DNA from: an uncultured Ruminococcus sp.
GTDB taxonomy: Bacteria; Bacillota; Clostridia; Oscillospirales; CAG-272
Length of the DNA: 11,204 bases
Assembly (NCBI GenBank): GCA_902803255.1
Contig: CADCPG010000077.1
Location: 1 to 11,204, forward strand
Reading direction: 5' to 3'
Positions within the stretch are counted from its first letter, which is position 1. The number at the start of each line of letters is the position of its first letter. The position numbers and the translations under genes were made by a program. Under the pieces are notes generated by a model. It was not told where the DNA came from and made no database searches. It saw only the letters and a program-made list of their open reading frames with translations. Of this stretch, positions 1 to 6,775 are shown one piece after another.

Positions 1-1121
1 ATCGCGTCGACGCCCACGGCGGTCTCACCGTCGGAGTAGCAGTTGAAGTAGTTGACGAAGTTCTTGAGCTGTCCGATGAGCGTGCCGACGTTCGCATCGG
101 CGATCTTGTTTTCCATTGTGATCTTGGCGGCGAAGCAGTTGACGATTTCGCATCCGGTGTCGGTGTGTCCGGCCTTTGCGATCAGGCCGCCCGCGTAGGG
201 ATTGGCGGATGTGGAGGTCTCCTTGACGGTGAGTTTCACGTCGTAGGCGTAGCAGTTGCGGATGTGGAGAGCCTGGTTGTCGGCGCCCTGGCATCCGACG
301 ATGCCGCCGGCGAGGCCGTACGCGGTGGCTCTTGCTCCGCCGGCCGTGACGGTCACGCCGGTGGCCGAGCAGCCGTCGAGCGTGGTGCATCCGCCGACTC
401 CGAGGACACCGCCCATGAAGCTGTTCTTTTCGGTGATCTCGGTGAGCGAGTCATCGGGTACGCCGACTGTGGTATTGGAGACAGAGCAGCCGGCGATCGT
501 CATCTGCATTCCGGCACCCGACTTGGAGGCGCGGCCGACAAGGCCGCCGGCGGATGTGCCGATGACTTCACAGGACTCGACGTGGCAGTTGTATATGCCG
601 GACATCGTGGTCTTGTCCTCGGTGCAGGTCTGCTGCGCTACGAGAACGCCGCAGAACTTGTTGCTGGTGACTTTGGCGCCGGTTATCGTGAGGTTCGAGA
701 TGGTGGCGTCCTTGGTTATCCCGAAGAGGCCGCCGTAGCCGCCGCCGTTGACGACGAGGCCGGTGATCTCGGCTTCACCGCCGTCGAAATTGCCGCTGAA
801 GGGCTTGTCGCTGGCGTTTCCGATCGGGGTCCAGGCCTTTCCGCCGAGGTCGAGGCTGCCCTTCATGGCGAAGTACTGGCCGGCGTAGGACTCGCCTTCG
901 TTGACGTCCTTGGCGAGTTTCGCGAGTTCGTTCTCGCTCGAGATGAGGAAGGGGTTGTTCTCGCTTCCGTCGCCGCCCGAGAATCCCACAGCCGCCGAAA
1001 CTCCGTCCCACGAGGCCGAAGCTCCGAGCGTCATGGCGAATGACGAGGCGATCAGGGTGAACAGCACCGCCGCGGCAGTCAGCGCCGAAAGGCGGGCTTT
1101 TCTCTTGGAAACAGTATTCAT
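1..1121 (-). CDS. Secreted GLUG-repeat surface protein, N-terminal part only
   Basis: An open frame of 373 codons runs leftward from ATG at 1121 and leaves the window without a stop, so the C-terminus is missing. AAGGAG lies 8 nt before the ATG; the ATG at 1126 is followed at once by TGA. Residues 1-36 form a Sec signal peptide: basic KRKAR, a hydrophobic stretch, then ASA before a likely cut at 36/37. Residues 47-114 match the usual lead-in of GLUG proteins (FSGGDGS, NPFLIS, ELAKLA, WTPIG, FSGNFDGG). Glycine motifs follow at 130 (GGLFG), 192 (GGLVG), 237 (GGVLG), 272 (GGIVG), 311 and 346, typical of GLUG repeats folding as a right-handed beta-helix. Twelve cysteines are present, several near 39 residues apart. 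The protein is probably exported and perhaps wall-attached through the unseen C-terminus. Its role is unknown; adhesion or glycan binding is only a guess. Confidence 0.85.
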   Translation of the reverse strand, partial: MNTVSKRKARLSALTAAAVLFTLIASSFAMTLGASASWDGVSAAVGFSGGDGSENNPFLISSENELAKLAKDVNEGESYAGQYFAMKGSLDLGGKAWTPIGNASDKPFSGNFDGGEAEITGLVVNGGGYGGLFGITKDATISNLTITGAKVTSNKFCGVLVAQQTCTEDKTTMSGIYNCHVESCEVIGTSAGGLVGRASKSGAGMQMTIAGCSVSNTTVGVPDDSLTEITEKNSFMGGVLGVGGCTTLDGCSATGVTVTAGGARATAYGLAGGIVGCQGADNQALHIRNCYAYDVKLTVKETSTSANPYAGGLIAKAGHTDTGCEIVNCFAAKITMENKIADANVGTLIGQLKNFVNYFNCYSDGETAVGVDA

Positions 1122-1152
1122 TTCATACTCTCCTTGGAATATTGTTGTTTTG

Positions 1153-1180
1153 ATTATTGCAGAATGTACATAACTGTCAT
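1153..1180 (-). promoter_or_regulatory. Probable promoter for the GLUG surface protein
   Basis: Reading leftward, ATGACA (1180-1175) is followed after 16 nt by AATAAT (1158-1153), which is preceded by TGC, giving an extended -10. Each hexamer is one base from consensus. Transcription would start near 1146 and leave a leader of about 25 nt containing the AAGGAG site. This suggests the surface protein can be expressed apart from the binding protein upstream. The GC-rich CGCG/CGCG dyad at 1181-1192 has no T-tract, so I do not call a terminator. Confidence 0.5.
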
Positions 1181-1211
1181 CGCGGGACCGCGCGGGCGTG
1201 AGGAGGGCTGC

Positions 1212-2720
1212 TCAGCCCTCGAATGCCGCCATTACCGTTTCGATGCCCTTGTTGAAGACCGCTGTCTTGGTCCTGAACGTCGTGGCGTATGCGGAGGGAT
1301 TGCTCAGCGCCGAGGTGCGGAAGAGGTTTGCCGTCGAGTTGCCGAAGGCCTCGGCGTAGAGCCTGCCGATGTCGAAGCTGACGTTGTTCCGGATGATGTC
1401 GTACATCTCGGCTACCTCGGCTCCGTCGGCGTATCTGACCTTCATCGTTGTCTCGAAGACGGCGGGGGTGACCATCCTGTAGCTTGCCGAACCCATAGCC
1501 TCGAGCATGGCGGCCGAAGCCTCGATGTCGTGGCTGGCGGAGGAGACGGCGTACATGGTGAACGGATGTCCCATGTTGGTGCCGAAGTTCTCCTGGTCGG
1601 CGTTGAATTTGGGCTGCGGAACGATGCCGTACGCGAATTCGATCTTCTTGGTGGAACCGGCGTTGTCCTTTCCGGCGACTATGAAGCAGCGGTCGGTGAT
1701 GAAGACCGCCCGCTCCTCGAAGAAGACGTTGCGGACCGACGTGCTGTTAGTGTGGTAGCAGCCAGTCGAGCTGAGGAAGTTGCCGGTGAGTTCGCAGGCC
1801 TCGAGGGCGCGCTGGCCCTTGAAGTCGTCGGAGATGGTGATGCCGCCGTCAGCCGTTTTGGAGACCGACGTGATTCCGGCTGCGGTCTGGAAGGCGTCGA
1901 TGTTGGTCTCGAAGATGACCATGCCGAAGGTGTCGCCCGCGGAGCGCGAGTTGCTTGCGTCGGTGTCGACGTAGATGTCCTTGCACATTCCGAACATCGT
2001 CTCCATCGTCCAGGCGTTCTCTTTGACGAGCTGTTCGGGAGTTTTTGCGAAGAGAGGATTGTCCCTGTAGTTTTCAAAGAGCGCTCTGTTGTAGAACGTG
2101 GCAATCATCATCCAGAGCAGGTTGGTCGAGATATCGCCCGACGCGAAATAGAGCTTGTTTTTGATCGTGCACTCTTTCGTCAGGGCCTCGGGCCACCAGG
2201 GCTTCTCGATGTCGAAGTATTTGGTGGAGAGCAGGTTGGCGCAGTAGCCCTTCAGCGCGAGAGCCGGGGGAGTGCGGCTGTATGTCGCGTAAACGTCGAA
2301 GAGGTGGTCCGACTTGTAATCGGCGTCAGCCTTGGTCGTGAACTCGTCGTTGGTTCCCGAGGAGCCGGCGGCTTCGACCCAGACGAACTTGATGCCCAGA
2401 CGCTCCTCGACCTGGACGTTCCTCGAATAGATGGCGCTGTCGATGATGTTTCCGCTGTCCTCCTCGACGTAGAACTCCTTCATCGAGTAGTCGTTCCACA
2501 TGAGAGTCGTGATGTCGGTGCCGAAATCGAGCTTCTCGGGAAGCGAGTCGAGACGATAGCCGTCTTCGTCGTAGAGGCTCTTCTCGGTCACTTCGGCGGT
2601 GTCGGCAGAAGCGGACGTATCGCCGGGCTGCGTGTCTTCCGGTGTATCCGGATTGCCGCACGCTGCAGCCAGCGGCAGGATCATCAAGAGCGCGAACAGC
2701 AGGCTGATGATTTTTTTCAT
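1212..2720 (-). CDS. Extracellular solute-binding lipoprotein, ABC-transporter type
   Basis: This 502-residue protein opens with a lysine pair, a hydrophobic segment and a lipobox at residues 18-21 (AAAC, with Ala at -3 slightly relaxed from Leu), so it should be lipidated at Cys21 and tethered outside the membrane. A Thr/Asp/Ser-rich linker follows, then a large periplasmic-binding-type domain similar to ABC sugar or oligosaccharide binding proteins. It is a paralog of the protein at 3934-5433. The shared landmarks, in order, are a PWW motif, DIS, an F[YF]N segment, YG.[VL]P.PK[FY]N.DQEN and a similar C-terminal region. It follows the TIM-barrel gene by 77 nt and has only a weak GAGA site before ATG. 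No permease or ATPase is visible, so the ligand and partner are unknown. Function as a binding protein is well supported; sugar specificity is inferred from context. Confidence 0.88.
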   Translation of the reverse strand: MKKIISLLFALLMILPLAAACGNPDTPEDTQPGDTSASADTAEVTEKSLYDEDGYRLDSLPEKLDFGTDITTLMWNDYSMKEFYVEEDSGNIIDSAIYSRNVQVEERLGIKFVWVEAAGSSGTNDEFTTKADADYKSDHLFDVYATYSRTPPALALKGYCANLLSTKYFDIEKPWWPEALTKECTIKNKLYFASGDISTNLLWMMIATFYNRALFENYRDNPLFAKTPEQLVKENAWTMETMFGMCKDIYVDTDASNSRSAGDTFGMVIFETNIDAFQTAAGITSVSKTADGGITISDDFKGQRALEACELTGNFLSSTGCYHTNSTSVRNVFFEERAVFITDRCFIVAGKDNAGSTKKIEFAYGIVPQPKFNADQENFGTNMGHPFTMYAVSSASHDIEASAAMLEAMGSASYRMVTPAVFETTMKVRYADGAEVAEMYDIIRNNVSFDIGRLYAEAFGNSTANLFRTSALSNPSAYATTFRTKTAVFNKGIETVMAAFEG

Positions 2721-2736
2721 TGCTTTTTCTCAGCTG

Positions 2737-2756
2737 CCGGACGGGGATCCGTCCGG
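2737..2756 (-). other. Perfect 8-bp intercistronic stem-loop
   Basis: CCGGACGG (2737-2744) and CCGTCCGG (2749-2756) are exact inverted repeats around a 4-nt loop. The element lies between the TIM-barrel gene and the binding-protein gene, with its near edge 16 nt before the latter's ATG. In the direction of these genes it has no U-tract, so an mRNA-stabilising or processing hairpin is more likely than a terminator. On the plus strand it is followed by TGCTTTTCCTTTC, which is mildly terminator-like, but no plus-strand gene lies upstream. Confidence 0.55.
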
Positions 2757-2797
2757 TGCTTTTCCTTTCATGGTCTGTATTTCGCTTGTAAAAGAGA

Positions 2798-3688
2798 TCA
2801 GAGGTTCAGAAGATACTCCGCTACGGTGTAGGAGTATTTAGCGAGAGGCATCTTCAGCGCTTCGGGGAGTCTGCGGTAGAGGGCGAGCTCGTAGATGAAC
2901 GCGCCGGGATATCCGCAGTCGCCGAGCAGCTTCATGACGGCCTCCCAATTCACGGTGCCCATGTAGGGGATCTGGTGGAGGTCCTTATCGCCGATGTTGT
3001 CGTCGATGTGGAGGCATACGAGACGCGGCGCGACCTTCTTCATGAAGGGGATCTGGTCGGCGTACATGCGGTTGCCGTGACCGGTGTCCCAGCAGATGCC
3101 GACCTTGCGGCCGGCGAAGGCGTCGGTTATCGCGATCAGCTCCTCGGGAGCCGAGCCGAAGCGGCGTCTGCCGTCGACGTCGGCCATGTTCTCAAAGGCG
3201 AATCCCACGCCGCGGGCCTCGCAGAGGTCAAGCAGGGGAGCGTAGTACTCCAGGTTGAAGGCAACGTCCTCCTCGGGAGAGGAATCGGGTATGTCGCGGC
3301 AGCTGACGGGGTGCATCACTGCCCACGGGATGCCGAGGCGGCTGTCGATCTCAAGCGATCTCTTCATCATCCGGAGGAAGAATTCGTTGTACTCGCAGCC
3401 TTCGTCGAAGACCGTCTTGCGGCGCATCGAGGGCCTCGGATAGGGCGGATGGCTCTGGACAAAGGTTATTCCGAGCTTCGCCGCGGTGTTGCCGATCTCG
3501 TCGGCGGCCTTTTCCCATATGCCGTCCTCGCACAGTTCGCTTGCGTTTCGCTGCATCATGCACATATTGAGGTCGACCGTGTCGAATCCGGCTTCGCGGA
3601 GGAGCCGCAGGGCGTCGGGCATATTGGCCGTCCGTCCCGGAACGTAGGTATAGAAGGGATTTGACATGCATCCCGGTTTTCTGATCAT
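2798..3688 (-). CDS. Sugar phosphate isomerase/epimerase-like TIM-barrel protein
   Basis: This 296-residue protein belongs to the xylose-isomerase-like TIM-barrel superfamily (AP endonuclease family 2 fold), whose members isomerise, epimerise or dehydrate sugars and polyols such as inosose and keto-sugars. The metal-site pattern is visible: FEN (Glu166), WDTGHGN (Asp201, His204), LHIDDN (His227) and YEL (Glu267). HPP at 80-82, MHP at 125-127 and GTVNW at 244-248 also fit. The length is typical. I chose ATG at 3688 because AAAGG lies about 7 nt upstream; Met8 at 3667 is possible but has no better site. A near-consensus promoter lies just upstream, making this the first gene of the leftward unit. 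It faces a Gfo/Idh/MocA oxidoreductase in the divergent unit, a pairing often seen in polyol and keto-glycoside catabolism. The substrate is unknown. Confidence 0.88.
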   Translation of the reverse strand: MIRKPGCMSNPFYTYVPGRTANMPDALRLLREAGFDTVDLNMCMMQRNASELCEDGIWEKAADEIGNTAAKLGITFVQSHPPYPRPSMRRKTVFDEGCEYNEFFLRMMKRSLEIDSRLGIPWAVMHPVSCRDIPDSSPEEDVAFNLEYYAPLLDLCEARGVGFAFENMADVDGRRRFGSAPEELIAITDAFAGRKVGICWDTGHGNRMYADQIPFMKKVAPRLVCLHIDDNIGDKDLHQIPYMGTVNWEAVMKLLGDCGYPGAFIYELALYRRLPEALKMPLAKYSYTVAEYLLNL

Positions 3689-3725
3689 GGTTCTGCCTTT
3701 CTAGCATGAAGGAATATTTTTTTAT

Positions 3726-3754
3726 ATTATAGCAGTTGAAAGAATCTTTGTCAA
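3726..3754 (-). promoter_or_regulatory. Consensus SigA promoter for the leftward unit
   Basis: Reading leftward, TTGACA (3754-3749), a 17-nt spacer and TATAAT (3731-3726) match the housekeeping consensus at all twelve positions. The start of transcription would be near 3719, giving a leader of about 31 nt before the ATG at 3688. Such a strong core promoter for a catabolic gene suggests control by a repressor. Confidence 0.85.
3736..3754. promoter_or_regulatory. Operator-like imperfect palindrome over the leftward promoter
   Basis: The 19 bases run from TTGA to TCAA and contain AAAGA-A-TCTTT (3739-3749), a perfect 11-bp inverted repeat. The element covers the -35 box and part of the spacer of the leftward promoter, where a LacI- or GntR-type repressor would block polymerase. 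The outer TTGA/TCAA arms are centred one base away from the inner repeat, so the symmetry is not perfect throughout. No regulator gene is in the window. This is a prediction from position and symmetry only. Confidence 0.35.
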
Positions 3755-3846
3755 TGCTTTTTTGGACGGTGCGGCCCGCGGAGCGCCGGCCTTCCGCACG
3801 TGAGCGGGCGGGGGTTACTATTTTGTGACGGGCGGGCGGTTTTATG

Positions 3847-3875
3847 TTGAAAATATCCCCGGTTTATGGTATAAT
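3847..3875 (+). promoter_or_regulatory. Strong SigA promoter for the rightward unit
   Basis: TTGAAA (3847-3852), a 17-nt spacer and TATAAT (3870-3875) with TGG just before the -10 give an extended -10 promoter. Transcription should begin near 3882, leaving a leader of about 52 nt that ends in GGAGGT (3921-3926), 7 nt before the ATG at 3934. The two divergent -35 boxes are 92 nt apart, separated by GC-rich sequence. The leader shows no recognisable riboswitch. Confidence 0.85.
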
Positions 3876-3933
3876 CATACTGTAAAACTATTATTAACGG
3901 GAAACCAAAAAAACATCCCCGGAGGTAAACAAG

Positions 3934-5433
3934 ATGAAACTTTCAGCCAAAGTCCTGTCGGCGCTCATGGCGCTGGCGATGTCGGTACTGTGCGTTTTCC
4001 AGCTCGTTTCCTGTGGAAACGGCACAGAGCAGCCGGGAGACACGACTCCTGCCGTGACGCTCCCCTCGAATGACCCCGCCGAGTCGACCGACCCCCCTGA
4101 GACCGAACCGGTATTCAAAGAGGCGAACTACGGCGGAGCCGACTTCACCGTCTTCATGCGCAGCGAGACAGCTTCGTCCTACGCCGGCATCTATATAATC
4201 ACCGAAGAACCTTCCGAGATCATGTCGAGCGCGGTGTTCACCCGCAACGACCTCACGGAGGAAAGATACGGGATAAAGATCGGTGCGAGGCAGGAGAGCA
4301 ACCCGTACACTTTCATCGAGACCTCGATAAAGGGAGGAGCCGTCGACTTCGACTGGATACTCGACCGAAGGATATACCTCGCGCCGCTCGCGAACAAGGG
4401 ACTGCTTTACAACCTCAATGACCTCGACATAGACTATACCAACCCCTGGTGGGACAAGAACTCGGCCGAACAGTACGAGATCGCCGGGAAGCTGTTCATC
4501 GTCGCGAACGACATAAGCATAGGGAACCTCGCCGGAGTCAGATTCTTCTTCTTTAACAAGAATCTCGTCGAGACCTACCATCTCGAAGATCCGTACCAGC
4601 TCATGAAGAACAACAACTGGGTCCTCGACGAATTCCTCAAGATGGTACAGGGCGTCAACGATCCCGGACCCGAAGGGACGCTGGGCACCTACGGACTCCT
4701 GCGCGAGACCGGCGCCTCCAACGGCAACCACATGCACCTGCTCACCGGCTGCGGCATCTATCAGACCCAGCGCGACGCCGAGGGCGGCTTTGTTCTTGGC
4801 GTCACCGAGAACCTCGACAAGGTCCAGACCATCACCGACAAGCTCAGAGCCGTCTTCGATGCTCCGGGCAACACCCTGACCTATTCCGAGACCAACAAGC
4901 TCAGCACGGTGAGCGGGACTTACAAAAACGACTACGACCGCGGCAGGGCGAGCTTCGCCGAGGGACATTTCCTCTTCGTCCAGAACGGTATGAACATAGC
5001 CAACCAGTTCGCCGAGATGGCCGACGACTACGGAGTGCTCCCGAACCCGAAATACAACAGCGACCAGGAGAACTACGCGCACAAGATGGACAAGTTCTCC
5101 CTCATCTGGGGCATGCCGAACGCTCCCGACGCGGTCGATACCGAGAGAGCCGCGACGGTCGCCGACTACTGGGCCTATCAGTCGATGGTCCACGTCATGC
5201 CGGCATACTACGACATCACGATCAAGACAAAGAGAGTCAACGAAGTCACCGCGTCCGAGAACCTCGACATCATCAAGGCGACGATCGTCTACGAGCCGAT
5301 CGAACTGTTCGGCATACAGATCGCCGAAATGATCAATACCTGCTACGAGGCGGGCACTTTCGGCGGATGGAACAACCAGTCGAAGATGCTCACCAAGAAC
5401 ATCGGCACGCTCGTCGATTCGTTCAGAGACTGA
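3934..5433 (+). CDS. Extracellular solute-binding lipoprotein, paralog of the leftward one
   Basis: This 499-residue protein has a lysine-containing N-terminus, a hydrophobic segment and a canonical lipobox LVSC at residues 24-27, so Cys27 should carry the lipid anchor. A low-complexity Thr/Pro/Asp/Glu linker to about residue 55 precedes the binding domain. It shares PWW, DIS, FFN and the VLPNPKYNSDQENY segment with the protein at 1212-2720, which marks the two as paralogs. Length and organisation fit ABC-transporter sugar-binding lipoproteins, though divergence from well-known families is clear. The start is firm because GGAGGT sits 7 nt upstream under a strong promoter. It is first in the rightward unit and followed by a stem-loop, a common arrangement that keeps binding-protein mRNA more abundant than downstream messages. 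No permease gene is present; the ligand is unknown. Confidence 0.9.
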   Translation: MKLSAKVLSALMALAMSVLCVFQLVSCGNGTEQPGDTTPAVTLPSNDPAESTDPPETEPVFKEANYGGADFTVFMRSETASSYAGIYIITEEPSEIMSSAVFTRNDLTEERYGIKIGARQESNPYTFIETSIKGGAVDFDWILDRRIYLAPLANKGLLYNLNDLDIDYTNPWWDKNSAEQYEIAGKLFIVANDISIGNLAGVRFFFFNKNLVETYHLEDPYQLMKNNNWVLDEFLKMVQGVNDPGPEGTLGTYGLLRETGASNGNHMHLLTGCGIYQTQRDAEGGFVLGVTENLDKVQTITDKLRAVFDAPGNTLTYSETNKLSTVSGTYKNDYDRGRASFAEGHFLFVQNGMNIANQFAEMADDYGVLPNPKYNSDQENYAHKMDKFSLIWGMPNAPDAVDTERAATVADYWAYQSMVHVMPAYYDITIKTKRVNEVTASENLDIIKATIVYEPIELFGIQIAEMINTCYEAGTFGGWNNQSKMLTKNIGTLVDSFRD

Positions 5434-5475
5434 CCGGAAAAGACCGGGAAAAACACAGACTGTGACAGCTGACGG

Positions 5476-5512
5476 GGTCGGGTGCGCGAAATGACTTTCC
5501 GCTCGCCCGACC
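5476..5512 (+). other. Intercistronic stem-loop after the binding-protein gene
   Basis: GGTCGGG (5476-5482) pairs with CCCGACC (5506-5512). The stem continues inward as TGCGCG against CGCTCG, with one U-G pair and one mismatch, around an 11-nt loop. It lies 43 nt after the binding-protein stop and about 33 nt before the oxidoreductase start. No U-tract follows, so a processing or mRNA-stability element, or a leaky barrier, is more likely than a full terminator. Confidence 0.5.
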
Positions 5513-5545
5513 GGGCGGCTGTCCGGAAGAAGAAGGATCAGGATC

Positions 5546-6775
5546 ATGAGAAGAAAACTTCGCATCGGAGTGTTCGGATGCTGGCGCGGCAGCGCCTACA
5601 TCAAGTCCCTTATCCAGGGAGGGATCGAAGGAGCGAGGATCACCGCGCTCTGCGACAAGAATCCCGCAAGGCTCGAAAAGGCGCTGTCGCTCTGCCCGAA
5701 GGGCAGATACGCGCCGAAATGCTTCGAAAACGCCGACGAATTCTTCGCGTCGGGACTGTTCGACGCGGTGTTCCTCTGCAACTATTTCAATGAGCACGAC
5801 GAATACGCCGTGCGTGCGCTGAACATGAACATACACGTGTTCAGCGAGACGATGGCGGCGTCGACCATGGCCGGGGCAGTCGCTCTCTGCCGCGCGGCGG
5901 AGAAGAGCAAGGCGTTATACATGATGGCGGAGAACTACCCGCACAGCCGCGGGAACCTCGAGCTCAAGCGCCTTTACGAGGGCGGCACGCTCGGCAAGCT
6001 GGTCTTCGCCGAGGGCGAGTACGTTCATCCGATGAGCCCCGACACGACGAGACACTACAACAACCCGCAGGATCACGGCTACTACCACTGGAGGAGATTC
6101 ATTCCCCGCACCTACTACTGCTCGCACGCCCTCGCCCCGCTCATCTACATGACGGGCGAGATGCCGAAGAGAGTGGTCGCGATGGTGGCCGACAACGACC
6201 CGGAAAGCATAAAGAAGTACAAAAAATTCTATACCGAGAGCGCCGGCGTCATGCTCATCACGACGTCCGGCGGCGCCGTGATGCGCGTCAACGGAAGCTC
6301 TAGCATGGCTCCTCACGGCAACTGGTACCGTCTGGCCTGCACGAACGGCGGAGCCGAGACGGTCCGGGGAGACCAGACGAAGGTCAGACTCTCGTACAAC
6401 AGCTGGACGAAGCCTGAGGGCGCCGAGGAGGACACGGTTTACGAGGCGCAGTGGGCATCGGACGCCGAATCGGCCAACGCCGCCGGACACGGCGGCGGCG
6501 ACTACTGGGTGGTCCGCAAGTTCGTCGAGGCCTGCCGCGGCGAGAACACCCCCTTCCCGGACGTCTACACCGCCTGCGCGATGTCAGCCGTGGCGATACT
6601 TGGCTGGCGCTCGGTACTCAACGGCAACATCCCCTACGACATCCCCGACTTCAGAAACGAGGAGGAGAGGTCGAAATACGAACAGGACAGGCAGTTCCCC
6701 TTCCCGAAGGAGGGCGTCCCCAACAACATCCCCTACACGACCGGCCGTCCCGATCTGACGAACGACTGGGAATGA
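5546..6775 (+). CDS. Gfo/Idh/MocA-family NAD(P)-dependent oxidoreductase
   Basis: This 409-residue protein has an N-terminal Rossmann domain: a beta strand with Gly8, Gly11 and Gly15, then an acidic residue at Asp37 after the second strand, as in NAD-preferring enzymes. The C-terminal alpha/beta domain shows the family pattern ENYPHSR, a GEYVHP segment and SHALAPL with His194 at the usual catalytic-histidine position. Family members oxidise or reduce hydroxyls of sugars, inositols and glycosides. At the normal EKP motif it has Glu101-Thr102-Met103, so the usual catalytic lysine is absent. AAGGA (5533-5537) lies 8 nt before ATG. The stop overlaps the kinase start by ATGA, indicating translational coupling. 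Family assignment is firm; the reaction and substrate are open, and binding without standard hydride transfer is possible. Confidence 0.9.
   Translation: MRRKLRIGVFGCWRGSAYIKSLIQGGIEGARITALCDKNPARLEKALSLCPKGRYAPKCFENADEFFASGLFDAVFLCNYFNEHDEYAVRALNMNIHVFSETMAASTMAGAVALCRAAEKSKALYMMAENYPHSRGNLELKRLYEGGTLGKLVFAEGEYVHPMSPDTTRHYNNPQDHGYYHWRRFIPRTYYCSHALAPLIYMTGEMPKRVVAMVADNDPESIKKYKKFYTESAGVMLITTSGGAVMRVNGSSSMAPHGNWYRLACTNGGAETVRGDQTKVRLSYNSWTKPEGAEEDTVYEAQWASDAESANAAGHGGGDYWVVRKFVEACRGENTPFPDVYTACAMSAVAILGWRSVLNGNIPYDIPDFRNEEERSKYEQDRQFPFPKEGVPNNIPYTTGRPDLTNDWE

Noticed and set aside
165..1043. Plus-strand open frame of 292 codons across the GLUG gene
   Set aside because: The minus-strand frame has a signal peptide, ribosome site and repeated GLUG motifs. 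The plus frame is its mirror in Gly/Ala/Val-rich shadow.
2730..2771. Thirteen-codon leader ORF spanning the hairpin before the leftward binding protein
   Set aside because: It has no Shine-Dalgarno and its peptide has no run of regulatory codons; an ATG in such a gap is easily chance.
1134..2831. Plus-strand open frame of 565 codons antisense to the leftward binding protein
   Set aside because: The minus-strand gene has a lipobox and paralog matches. The plus frame has no promoter, no domain and a composition typical of a shadow.
3769..3799. GTGCGG...CCGCAC inverted repeat between the divergent promoters as a terminator
   Set aside because: No T-tract follows on either strand and no gene ends into it. 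It may only be GC-rich spacer.
3943..5565. Minus-strand open frame of 540 codons antisense to the rightward binding protein
   Set aside because: It is fully covered by a lipoprotein gene with promoter, strong Shine-Dalgarno and lipobox. The antisense translation looks like codon-bias shadow.
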